5,191 bases of DNA. It comes from Clostridia bacterium. Its GTDB lineage: Bacteria > Bacillota_A > Clostridia > Oscillospirales > CAG-382. The position numbers and the translations under genes are program-made. The stretch's first letter is position 1. Each line of letters begins with the position of its first letter. Positions 1-5,191 of this stretch are shown here, piece by piece. The stretch spans positions 1 to 5,191 of the forward strand of contig JAGAAM010000214.1 in assembly GCA_017615235.1 (NCBI GenBank), read 5' to 3'. The notes beneath the pieces are model-generated. The model was not told the origin of the DNA. It saw only the letters and a list, made by a program, of their open reading frames with translations, and searched no databases.

Positions 1-1
1 A

Positions 2-964
2 GACGAAGTCAGAAACGCGATAATCGAAGATATAAAGGATTCGGGATGCGAATATTCCGTCGATCCGATGGGCAATCTTACGGTTTTCAAAAAGGGAAGG
101 AAAAGGCGTGATAAAAAGGTGCTTTTCGCCGCCCATATGGACGAAGTCGGGTTTATTATCAAGCATATCGACGAAGACGGATATATCTGGTTCGGCTGCC
201 TCGGCGGCATCGACAGAAGGGTCGTTTCCGGAAGGCGCGTCGTATTCTGCGGAAGCGGGATCCGCGGCGTCATCGCCTCCAAGGCGATCCACATGCAGAC
301 TCCCGAAGAGCGCGGCAAGTGCGAATCCACCGACGATATGAACATCGACATCGGCGCTAAGGACCGCGAGGAGGCTTTAAAATACGTCCGCGTAGGCGAC
401 TGCGCGACCTTCGAACCGTCGTTCACTCCCTTCGGCGAAGGATTCGTCCGCTCGAAGGCGCTCGACGACCGCGTAGGCTGCGCCGTGCTCGTCGATATGA
501 TCAACTCCTGTCTCGAATACGACACCTGGTTTGCTTTCGACACCTGCGAGGAGGTCGGCTGCGACGGCGCGACGGAGGTCGGCTACAGGTTACAGCCCGA
601 TATCGCCGTCGTCATCGAGGCGACGACCGCAGGCGACGTGCTCGACGTTCCTTTGAACTCCTGCGCCTGCCGCGCCGGTCACGGCGCCGTGATCTCATTC
701 ATGGACGGCGGAACGCTTTACGACCGTGAAATGATCGATCTCGCCGTAAAGACCGCCGAAGAAGAGGGCATCAAATGGCAGTATAAAAACGTCGTCGCCG
801 GCGGCAACGAGGCGCGAAGCTTCCAGGCTTCCGGTTCCGGCGCGAAGGTATTGGCGATAAGCGCCCCCGCGAGATATATCCACACCGCCTCCGACGTCCT
901 GCATTTCGACGACATCGAAGCCGTCGACAGGCTCGCCGCCGCTGTCAACGAAAGATTATTCTGA
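2..964 (+). CDS. M42 family metallo-aminopeptidase (glutamyl aminopeptidase/TET type), 5'-partial
   Basis: This is a cytosolic di-metal aminopeptidase that removes N-terminal residues from short peptides. M42 enzymes usually form tetrahedral dodecamers (TET). The reading frame is open from base 2, so the true start lies off the window. Alignment to the next gene suggests only about 20 N-terminal residues are missing. In visible-residue numbering, all metal-site motifs are present: HMDEVGF with the His ligand at 45, KALDDR with the bridging Asp at 155, CEEVG with Glu 183/184 (catalytic base and ligand), a Glu at 206 (VIEATTAGD) where many members have Asp, and ARYIHT with His 294. The inserted PDZ-like domain lies roughly at residues 55-145 and keeps a GVIASKAIH segment close to the family pattern. 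The gene ends 14 nt before a second M42 gene, so the two are probably co-transcribed. The family call is secure; substrate preference cannot be read from the sequence. Confidence 0.95.
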   Translation, partial: DEVRNAIIEDIKDSGCEYSVDPMGNLTVFKKGRKRRDKKVLFAAHMDEVGFIIKHIDEDGYIWFGCLGGIDRRVVSGRRVVFCGSGIRGVIASKAIHMQTPEERGKCESTDDMNIDIGAKDREEALKYVRVGDCATFEPSFTPFGEGFVRSKALDDRVGCAVLVDMINSCLEYDTWFAFDTCEEVGCDGATEVGYRLQPDIAVVIEATTAGDVLDVPLNSCACRAGHGAVISFMDGGTLYDREMIDLAVKTAEEEGIKWQYKNVVAGGNEARSFQASGSGAKVLAISAPARYIHTASDVLHFDDIEAVDRLAAAVNERLF

Positions 965-966
965 AC

Positions 967-971
967 GAGGT
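967..971 (+). promoter_or_regulatory. Ribosome binding site of the second M42 gene
   Basis: GAGGT lies 7 nt before the ATG at 979, within the 14-nt gap after the upstream stop codon. It supports ATG 979 as the start and fits translation from a shared mRNA. Confidence 0.7.
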
Positions 972-978
972 AACAACG

Positions 979-1971
979 ATGAAAGAACTTATAAAGAAAT
1001 TCACCTCCGCTTTTTCGGTCTCCGGTTCGGAAAACGAGCTTGCGGATATGATCGAAGAACTTTTAAAACCCGCCGCCGATTCGGTAACGCGCGACGCGAT
1101 GGGTAACCTTACTGTATTCAAAAAGGGTAAGGATCGCTCCAGAAAGATGATGGTCGCCGCGCATATGGACGAGATCGGCTTTATCGCCACCGGTTACGAA
1201 AAGAACGGGCTTGTCAAATGCGCTCCGGTCGGAGGCATAAACGCAGTCGCTTCCTCGTACACACCCGTCCATTTCAAAAACGGCGCGAAAGGCGTGATTA
1301 TCATCGAGGACGGCACCGAAAACGCCGATATAACGAACAAGAAACTGTTTATCGATATAGGCGCAGACAGCGAATCCCGCGCAAAGCGCAGGGTATATAT
1401 CGGCGAACCCGCCGCCTGCGCCGCTTCGTTCATCCAACTTTCTGCAAACCGTATCTCCGCGAAAGCGTTTGACGACAGGATCGGCTGCGCCATAGCCGCC
1501 TACGCCGCTTTGAATCTTAAAGAATTCGCTTACGATACGTATTTCGTCTTCACCGTACAGGAGGAACTCGGCTGCCGCGGCGCAAAACCTGCGTCCTTTA
1601 CGGTAATGCCGGATTACTCCGTCGCGCTCGACATAACGCCCGCGCCCGCCGTCGGCAACCCGAAAAAGCTCACCGTCAAGCTCGGCGAAGGCGCCGCGAT
1701 AAAGATAAGGGATTCCTCCGTCATCTGCTCGACGGAGATGGTGGAACGCCTCGCGTTTCTCGCCGAGACCGAGGGGATAAAGTATCAGTACGAAGTCCTT
1801 CCCGCCGGGGGCACCGATACTTCGCAAATGCAGATCGCCGGTTCGGGAAGCAAAGCCGTTTGTATTTCGATCCCGACGAGATATACCCACACTCCGGTCG
1901 AGACTATCGACCTCCGCGACTGCGCAGCCTGCGAAAAACTGCTTGAATCGCTGTTGAGATACGGCGTGTGA
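979..1971 (+). CDS. M42 family metallo-aminopeptidase, second tandem copy
   Basis: This is a complete 330-residue protein, slightly short of the usual M42 length of about 340-360, and a paralogue of the gene just upstream. It is predicted to be a cytosolic di-zinc or di-cobalt aminopeptidase of the TET-forming family. Visible ligands are His62 (AAHMDEIGF, with Asp64), Asp165 (KAFDDR), Glu195/Glu196 (QEELG), Asp218 (ALDITPA) and His304 (TRYTHTPVE), so the active site looks intact. Both copies share the string MGNLTVFKKG (residues 41-50 here) but diverge elsewhere. The PDZ-like insert is shorter by about six residues around residues 107-131 and lacks the K-x-x-H segment seen in copy 1. The start is fixed by the GAGGT ribosome site at 967-971. 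No signal peptide is visible. The following gene begins about 15 nt downstream, consistent with an operon. Confidence 0.95.
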   Translation: MKELIKKFTSAFSVSGSENELADMIEELLKPAADSVTRDAMGNLTVFKKGKDRSRKMMVAAHMDEIGFIATGYEKNGLVKCAPVGGINAVASSYTPVHFKNGAKGVIIIEDGTENADITNKKLFIDIGADSESRAKRRVYIGEPAACAASFIQLSANRISAKAFDDRIGCAIAAYAALNLKEFAYDTYFVFTVQEELGCRGAKPASFTVMPDYSVALDITPAPAVGNPKKLTVKLGEGAAIKIRDSSVICSTEMVERLAFLAETEGIKYQYEVLPAGGTDTSQMQIAGSGSKAVCISIPTRYTHTPVETIDLRDCAACEKLLESLLRYGV

Positions 1972-1976
1972 TTACC

Positions 1977-1981
1977 GGTGA
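1977..1981 (+). promoter_or_regulatory. Ribosome binding site deciding the start of the PLP-enzyme gene
   Basis: GGTGA matches the 3' half of the consensus AGGAGGTGA and sits 5 nt before ATG 1987. It overlaps the alternative in-frame GTG at 1978, which has no convincing site of its own. The ATG is therefore the better start; the GTG would add only three residues. Confidence 0.55.
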
Positions 1982-1986
1982 ACAAG

Positions 1987-3219
1987 ATGTTTAACGAAGA
2001 ACTTATAAAGACCGCCGCGGAATGCGAAAAATCGCTGTGCGTGCAATTTGAACGGATCGACGGGATCGCATTTGCAAACACCGCGAAGGTGCTCGACGTA
2101 TTCCGCGGGCTTAAACTTTCCGACCGACATTTCGCGCCGTCCTGCGGTTACGGCTATAACGACGAAGGCCGCGACCTTTGCGATAAGGCGTTTGCACGCG
2201 TTTTCGGCTGTGAAAGCGGATTTGCGAGGTCGCAGATCATCTCCGGCACGCACGCCCTCGCGATCGCTTTATACGGCGTGCTGCGCACCGGCGACAGGCT
2301 TTTGTCGGTCAGCGGCAAACCCTACGACACGCTCGATTCGGTGATCGGTCTTGGCGGAAATAACGGCGAAGGCTCGCTTCGCGAATACGGCGTGACCTAC
2401 GGCGAGATACCGCTCTCAAAAGAAGGCGGGATAGACCTTCCGGCGGTCAGAAACGCGCTTGTGACCGATAAAAGCATAAAAGCCGTCTTCGTACAGCGGT
2501 CAAAAGGCTACGCCGAGCGCAAAACGCTGACTGTAGCGGAGATCAACGAGCTTTTCGCACTTGTGCGCGAATTCGAAGGCGTTTATCTCATCGTCGACAA
2601 CTGTTACGGCGAGTTCTGCGAGACCGAGGAGCCGAAAGGCGACCTCCTTGTCGGATCTTTAATCAAGAACGCCGGCGGCGGCATCGCCGAGACCGGCGGT
2701 TATATCGTCGGCACTTCACGCGCCGTCGAGCTTGCCTCCTACCGGCTCACCGTTCCGGGGATCGGACTTGAAGCCGGCGCTTCCATGGGCGCGACGAAAC
2801 CGATGCTGAAAGGGCTTTTCTTCGCTCCGCACGTCACCGCCCAGGCGGTAAAGACCGCGCTTTTCGCCTCCGCGATGTTCGAAAAATACGGCTTCGAGTG
2901 CGCTCCGCGCTCCGACGAGCTGCGCAGCGACATCATCCAGACTATAAAGCTCCACAGCGCCGGAAACGTGCTTAAATTCTGTAAAGGCATCCAGAGCGGG
3001 TCGCCTGTCGACAGCTACGTCACGCCGGTCGGCTGGGCGATGCCCGGCTATTCCGACGAAGTCGTAATGGCTGCCGGCGCATTTACTCAGGGCAGTTCGA
3101 TCGAGCTATCCGCCGACGCGCCATTGCGTGAGCCGTTCACCGTATTCCTCCAGGGCGGTCTCACCTACGAAAGCGGCAAACTCGGCATACTGAAAGCGCT
3201 TTCGGAAATGCTTTCCTGA
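1987..3219 (+). CDS. ynbB: Methionine gamma-lyase family PLP protein (YnbB / 'aluminium resistance' family)
   Basis: This is a 410-residue cytosolic protein of the fold-type I PLP family often annotated as aluminium resistance protein or methionine gamma-lyase-like (Pfam Met_gamma_lyase). Family landmarks run in order from ATG 1987: GYGYNDEGR (54-62), SGTHAL (86-91), GKPYDTLDSVIG (110-121), QRSKGYAERKTLT (about 170-182), VDNCYGEF with Asp204 expected to contact the PLP ring nitrogen, and SLIKNAGGG with Lys227 as the expected Schiff-base lysine. The C-terminal part has SPVDSYVTP, MPGYSDEVVMAAG and QGGLTYESG, also typical. It is full length. The family suggests C-S lyase-type chemistry on sulfur amino acids, but the physiological reaction is poorly defined and the aluminium name is historical. 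It follows two aminopeptidase genes with almost no gap, so a role in amino-acid turnover is plausible. GTG 1978 is an alternative start. Confidence 0.93.
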   Translation: MFNEELIKTAAECEKSLCVQFERIDGIAFANTAKVLDVFRGLKLSDRHFAPSCGYGYNDEGRDLCDKAFARVFGCESGFARSQIISGTHALAIALYGVLRTGDRLLSVSGKPYDTLDSVIGLGGNNGEGSLREYGVTYGEIPLSKEGGIDLPAVRNALVTDKSIKAVFVQRSKGYAERKTLTVAEINELFALVREFEGVYLIVDNCYGEFCETEEPKGDLLVGSLIKNAGGGIAETGGYIVGTSRAVELASYRLTVPGIGLEAGASMGATKPMLKGLFFAPHVTAQAVKTALFASAMFEKYGFECAPRSDELRSDIIQTIKLHSAGNVLKFCKGIQSGSPVDSYVTPVGWAMPGYSDEVVMAAGAFTQGSSIELSADAPLREPFTVFLQGGLTYESGKLGILKALSEMLS

Positions 3220-3233
3220 ATATACGCAAACAA

Positions 3234-3267
3234 AAAACCGCGATTCCGTTATAAGGACCGCGGTTTT
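3234..3267. terminator. Bidirectional rho-independent terminator between convergent genes
   Basis: A perfect 9-bp stem, AAAACCGCG (3234-3242) with CGCGGTTTT (3259-3267), encloses a 16-nt loop that can form a further short TCC/GGA pairing. On the plus strand the arm ends in TTTT, serving the PLP-enzyme gene that stops at 3219. On the minus strand the hairpin is followed by six T residues (3232-3237 read in reverse), serving the membrane-protein gene that stops at 3281. It fills the 61-nt gap between the two stop codons. The minus-strand tract looks stronger. Confidence 0.9.
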
Positions 3268-3280
3268 AACGTTTCTCGGT

Positions 3281-4099
3281 TTATTCCGTTATATCTTTTA
3301 TCCTGCCGTAAATTATCGCGGCGATTATCATTACCGCGCAGTTGACAAGGTTTTGGACTATCCCCAAGACACCGGCGGCGCCTGAAATGATCATAGTCAC
3401 CGTAGCGGCGAACGACAGTCCGCCGAGGATATAAAGCGTTACGGAAAGCAGGCCGGTCTTGACCGGTTCGTCGTAACCGAACATAACGGCGTTGCGGAGC
3501 GAATTGACCGCTTTCGACACCCTGAACGAGAAGAACGCCATATAGGACAACACAAGGATCCCGACGGCGCTTCCGCCGTAAAGCAGCGCCGGAGCTACGT
3601 CTTTAATGAAGGCGCGCAGCTGATCGTAGGTGCATAGGATCGAATGATCCGCCGCCGAATAGATTCCGCCTTCGGCAAATTCGATGCCGAAGATCTCTTT
3701 ATACATCGCTATGCTCCGCTGTTTATCGGTAAGAAGCGATCCGTTCTCGATCTGTTCAATCAGTTTTGACGATTCGGTAAGAATGAGGTTTGCCGTCAGC
3801 AAAAGTATAAGGCACGCCACAGCCCCGATAATGAATATCACGCCGAGGGCGATAGGGTGGATCTTCATGAACGCGAAGGAATACGCTTTGTAATTACCGG
3901 TCTTCGTCGAATTGTGAAAAGTCCATACGCCGATAGCCATCAGCACCGGGATCGCGCAGAAAGCGATGGAGAATATTCCGTTTTGCACCGCGTTGTTAAG
4001 TACCGTAAACGCGCAATCGACGGTTATAAGTATCGCAAGCGCCATAAAAAGTTTGCTTCTTATCAGTTCGGCAAGCTTTTCTTTCCTTTCGTAATTCAT
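3281..4099 (-). CDS. Hypothetical integral membrane protein, six predicted transmembrane helices
   Basis: I do not recognise this 272-residue protein as a named family. Six hydrophobic helices are visible at about residues 17-37, 41-61, 81-107, 168-191, 214-238 and 245-264. Lys/Arg-rich segments at the N-terminus (MNYERKEK), at residues 62-80 and at 192-213 would be cytoplasmic by the positive-inside rule. That places a hydrophilic loop of about 60 residues (108-167, with Cys156) outside the membrane and both termini inside. No transporter, kinase or protease motif was seen. The start is well supported by a GGAGGT site 5 nt upstream and a consensus promoter beyond it. The gene is monocistronic in the window: it ends at a shared terminator and is divergent from a MATE transporter gene, so joint regulation is possible. 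That the gene is real is near certain; its function is unknown. Confidence 0.88.
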   Translation of the reverse strand: MNYERKEKLAELIRSKLFMALAILITVDCAFTVLNNAVQNGIFSIAFCAIPVLMAIGVWTFHNSTKTGNYKAYSFAFMKIHPIALGVIFIIGAVACLILLLTANLILTESSKLIEQIENGSLLTDKQRSIAMYKEIFGIEFAEGGIYSAADHSILCTYDQLRAFIKDVAPALLYGGSAVGILVLSYMAFFSFRVSKAVNSLRNAVMFGYDEPVKTGLLSVTLYILGGLSFAATVTMIISGAAGVLGIVQNLVNCAVMIIAAIIYGRIKDITE

Positions 4100-4104
4100 A
4101 ACGT

Positions 4105-4110
4105 ACCTCC
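4105..4110 (-). promoter_or_regulatory. Strong ribosome binding site of the membrane-protein gene
   Basis: Read on the minus strand, GGAGGT stands 5 nt before the ATG at 4099. This near-ideal Shine-Dalgarno sequence fixes the start of the gene. Confidence 0.85.
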
Positions 4111-4127
4111 GTTGATTTCATATGATT

Positions 4128-4156
4128 ATTATATTTGCACGGCCGTGTTTTGTCAA
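4128..4156 (-). promoter_or_regulatory. Perfect-consensus sigma-A/sigma-70 promoter for the membrane-protein gene
   Basis: On the minus strand, TTGACA (4156-4151) and TATAAT (4133-4128) are separated by exactly 17 nt. Both boxes and the spacing match the vegetative consensus. Transcription would begin near 4121, giving a leader of about 20 nt that contains the GGAGGT site. The spacer carries a 10-bp palindrome, which suggests the promoter is held in check by a repressor. Confidence 0.88.
4138..4147. repeat. 10-bp perfect palindrome in the promoter spacer (candidate operator)
   Basis: CACGGCCGTG is fully self-complementary and lies within half a base of the centre of the 17-nt spacer (4134-4150) of the minus-strand promoter. 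It is a G+C-rich island in an A+T-rich region. The position suits repressor binding; no regulator is identified, and chance occurrence is possible. Confidence 0.4.
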
Positions 4157-4168
4157 TCCGAATGTAAA

Positions 4169-4186
4169 CTGTTTTTGAATAAACAG
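4169..4186. repeat. Interrupted dyad between divergent promoters (candidate operator)
   Basis: CTGTTT (4169-4174) and AAACAG (4181-4186) form a perfect 6-bp inverted repeat around a 6-nt centre. The centre, 4177.5, is almost midway between the two divergent -35 boxes (4156 and 4196). This is a typical place for a regulator acting on both genes. The arm and spacer sizes suit a dimeric helix-turn-helix protein, but no such gene is in the window. Confidence 0.4.
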
Positions 4187-4195
4187 CAAATGCTA

Positions 4196-4223
4196 TTGAC
4201 ATTATTTTCATTCGTGTTATGAT
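4196..4223 (+). promoter_or_regulatory. Extended -10 vegetative promoter for the MATE transporter gene
   Basis: TTGACA at 4196-4201 is followed after 16 nt by TATGAT at 4218-4223. A TG at 4215-4216 precedes the hexamer by one base, making an extended -10 element. The predicted transcription start is near 4230, giving a leader of about 45 nt before ATG 4275. It is divergent from the minus-strand promoter, with 39 nt between the -35 boxes. Confidence 0.8.
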
Positions 4224-4249
4224 ATTGAAGAGATTTTCCGCTTTTTAAT

Positions 4250-4260
4250 GTCCTCCGGAC
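4250..4260 (+). other. Small hairpin in the MATE mRNA leader
   Basis: GTCC (4250-4253) can pair with GGAC (4257-4260) around a 3-nt loop in the predicted 45-nt leader. It is short, could be chance, and does not resemble a known riboswitch or attenuator. The leader otherwise shows only a weak GGGT (4266-4269) as a possible ribosome site. Confidence 0.2.
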
Positions 4261-4274
4261 GGATCGGGTATCGA

Positions 4275-5191
4275 ATGAAACTGCTATCTTTTTTTAAAAA
4301 CACCTCCTCGACGACGGATATGACCGTCGGCGATCCGAGGAAGGTCATAATAGCTTTCGCCGGCCCGGTCTTTTTAAGCCAGCTTTTCCAACAGCTTTAC
4401 AATACCGCGGATACTTTTATCGTCGGTAAAAACCTCGGAACGGAGGCGATGGCGGCGGTAAGCTCCTCCGGTACGCTCATATTCCTGCTCGTCAGCTTCT
4501 TTATCGGCGCGGCGATGGGCGCCGGAGTCGTCATATCGCGCTATTACGGCGCCGGTGACGCCGAAAAGGTATCACGCGCGGTTCATACCAATATCACCTT
4601 CGGATTGCTCTGCGGAGCCGCTCTGACCGTTATAGGCGTGTTTATGACGCCGTATATGCTGGTCTGGATGAACACCGACCCCGACGTGCTTCCCAGCGCT
4701 ATCGAATACTTCCGCTATTACTTCCTCGGCGCGATCCCGCTCGTTATGTACAACATCTGCCGAAGCATTATGAACGCCGTCGGAGACAGCAAACGGCCGC
4801 TTTACTATCTTATCTTCTCCTCGCTTCTCAATATAGCGCTCGACGTTCTCTTCCTCCGCGGTTTCGGCTGGGGAGTCTGGTCGGCGGCATTCGCGACGGT
4901 GCTTTCCCAGGCGGCAAGCGTCGTACTGTGCGCGGTCCACCTTTTCAAAAAAGGCAATATCTTCACCGTCGAGATCAAAAAGCTTCGCATCCACGGCGAT
5001 ATGCTTCGCGAGATGCTGAAATACGGCTTACCCGCGGGGGTGCAGAACTCGGTCATTGCGATCGCCAACGTCATCGTCCAGTCGAAGGTCAACGTGTTCG
5101 GCAAATACGCGACGGCGGCATACGGCGCGCATTCGAAGATCGAAGGCTTCGGCTTCCTGCCGATAAACAGCTTCAACATGGCGACGACGAC
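4275..5191 (+). CDS. MATE family multidrug/cation efflux transporter, 3'-partial
   Basis: The frame is open from ATG 4275 to the end of the window: 305 complete codons out of a usual length of about 450, so the C-terminal third is missing. MATE proteins sit in the cytoplasmic membrane and export drugs or metabolites in exchange for Na+ or H+. Visible family signatures are MTVGDPRKVIIAFAGPVF near the N-terminus (16-33), FQQLYNTADTFIVG (38-51), ISRYYGAGD (87-95), NAVGDSKRPLYY (167-178), LNIALDVLFL (185-194), GVWSAAFATVLSQ (200-212) and a second-half start YGLPAGVQNSV (250-260). The first six helices and the start of the second bundle are present. It most resembles the DinF/MepA-like branch common in Clostridia; the substrate cannot be assigned. 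The start is less sure than the family: no good Shine-Dalgarno is seen, and in-frame ATGs at 4248 and 4320 are alternatives. Homologues typically begin a short way before the MTxGxP motif, which favours 4275. Confidence 0.93.
   Translation, partial: MKLLSFFKNTSSTTDMTVGDPRKVIIAFAGPVFLSQLFQQLYNTADTFIVGKNLGTEAMAAVSSSGTLIFLLVSFFIGAAMGAGVVISRYYGAGDAEKVSRAVHTNITFGLLCGAALTVIGVFMTPYMLVWMNTDPDVLPSAIEYFRYYFLGAIPLVMYNICRSIMNAVGDSKRPLYYLIFSSLLNIALDVLFLRGFGWGVWSAAFATVLSQAASVVLCAVHLFKKGNIFTVEIKKLRIHGDMLREMLKYGLPAGVQNSVIAIANVIVQSKVNVFGKYATAAYGAHSKIEGFGFLPINSFNMATT

Noticed and set aside
1063..1890. Long minus-strand open frame (275 codons) opposite the second M42 gene
   Set aside because: It lies wholly antisense to a clear M42 gene with all catalytic motifs, has no recognisable domain, and is rich in Arg/Gly as expected for a shadow frame in G+C-rich coding DNA.
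4169..4186. LexA/SOS box upstream of the MATE gene (dinF-like regulation)
   Set aside because: The CTGT and ACAG half-sites are 10 nt apart, whereas the proteobacterial LexA box needs 8. The Gram-positive box (CGAAC-type) is absent.
3857..4222. Plus-strand open frame crossing the membrane-protein start and the divergent promoter region
   Set aside because: It runs antisense into the gene 3281-4099 and across both promoters, with no ribosome site or recognisable product.
4230..4274. Riboswitch in the MATE leader (guanidine or other efflux-linked type)
   Set aside because: The predicted leader is only about 45 nt with one 4-bp hairpin, too short for known riboswitch aptamers plus an expression platform.
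4284..4302. Programmed -1 frameshift site at the T/A tract
   Set aside because: The bases are not phased as X-XXY-YYZ relative to the reading frame, and the main frame is uninterrupted, so no recoding is needed.
4572..5179. Two minus-strand open frames at the right end (4572-4994 and 4805-5179)
   Set aside because: The plus strand here encodes a continuous MATE transporter with multiple family motifs. The minus frames overlap each other and show no domain signature.

Overview
The window looks like a chromosomal segment from an anaerobic Bacillota, most likely an uncultured gut Clostridia lineage. This is inferred from three things: tandem M42 aminopeptidase genes, a YnbB-type PLP enzyme of a family found mainly in Bacillota, and Gram-positive-style Shine-Dalgarno and sigma-A promoter sequences. 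Coding DNA is moderately G+C-rich, with frequent ATA isoleucine codons. The spacers are clearly A+T-richer. No rRNA, tRNA, CRISPR array, insertion sequence or phage gene is visible.

Layout. Positions 2-3219 hold three tightly packed plus-strand genes that look like the end of one operon. The first is an M42 metallo-aminopeptidase whose 5' end lies off the window. It is followed 14 nt later by a second, complete M42 paralogue, and about 15 nt after that by a methionine-gamma-lyase-like ('aluminium resistance', YnbB) PLP protein. A hairpin at 3234-3267, with a T tract on either strand, ends this operon. It also ends the convergent minus-strand gene (3281-4099), which encodes an unrecognised six-helix membrane protein.

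The 175-nt spacer 4100-4274 is a divergent regulatory region. It carries a perfect-consensus minus-strand promoter (TTGACA-17-TATAAT) for the membrane protein and a strong extended -10 promoter (TTGACA-16-TATGAT) for the plus-strand gene. It also holds two operator-like dyads, one inside the minus promoter spacer and one about midway between the two -35 boxes. A MATE-family efflux transporter starts at 4275 and runs off the right edge.

Functional picture. The operon suggests final-stage peptide breakdown (M42) coupled to amino-acid metabolism through a Cys/Met-type PLP enzyme. This coupling is inference. The divergent pair may be jointly controlled by a regulator binding the spacer. I see no clearly novel multi-gene system. 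The most interesting non-routine signals are the dyads in the divergent promoter region and the divergence of the two adjacent M42 paralogues.
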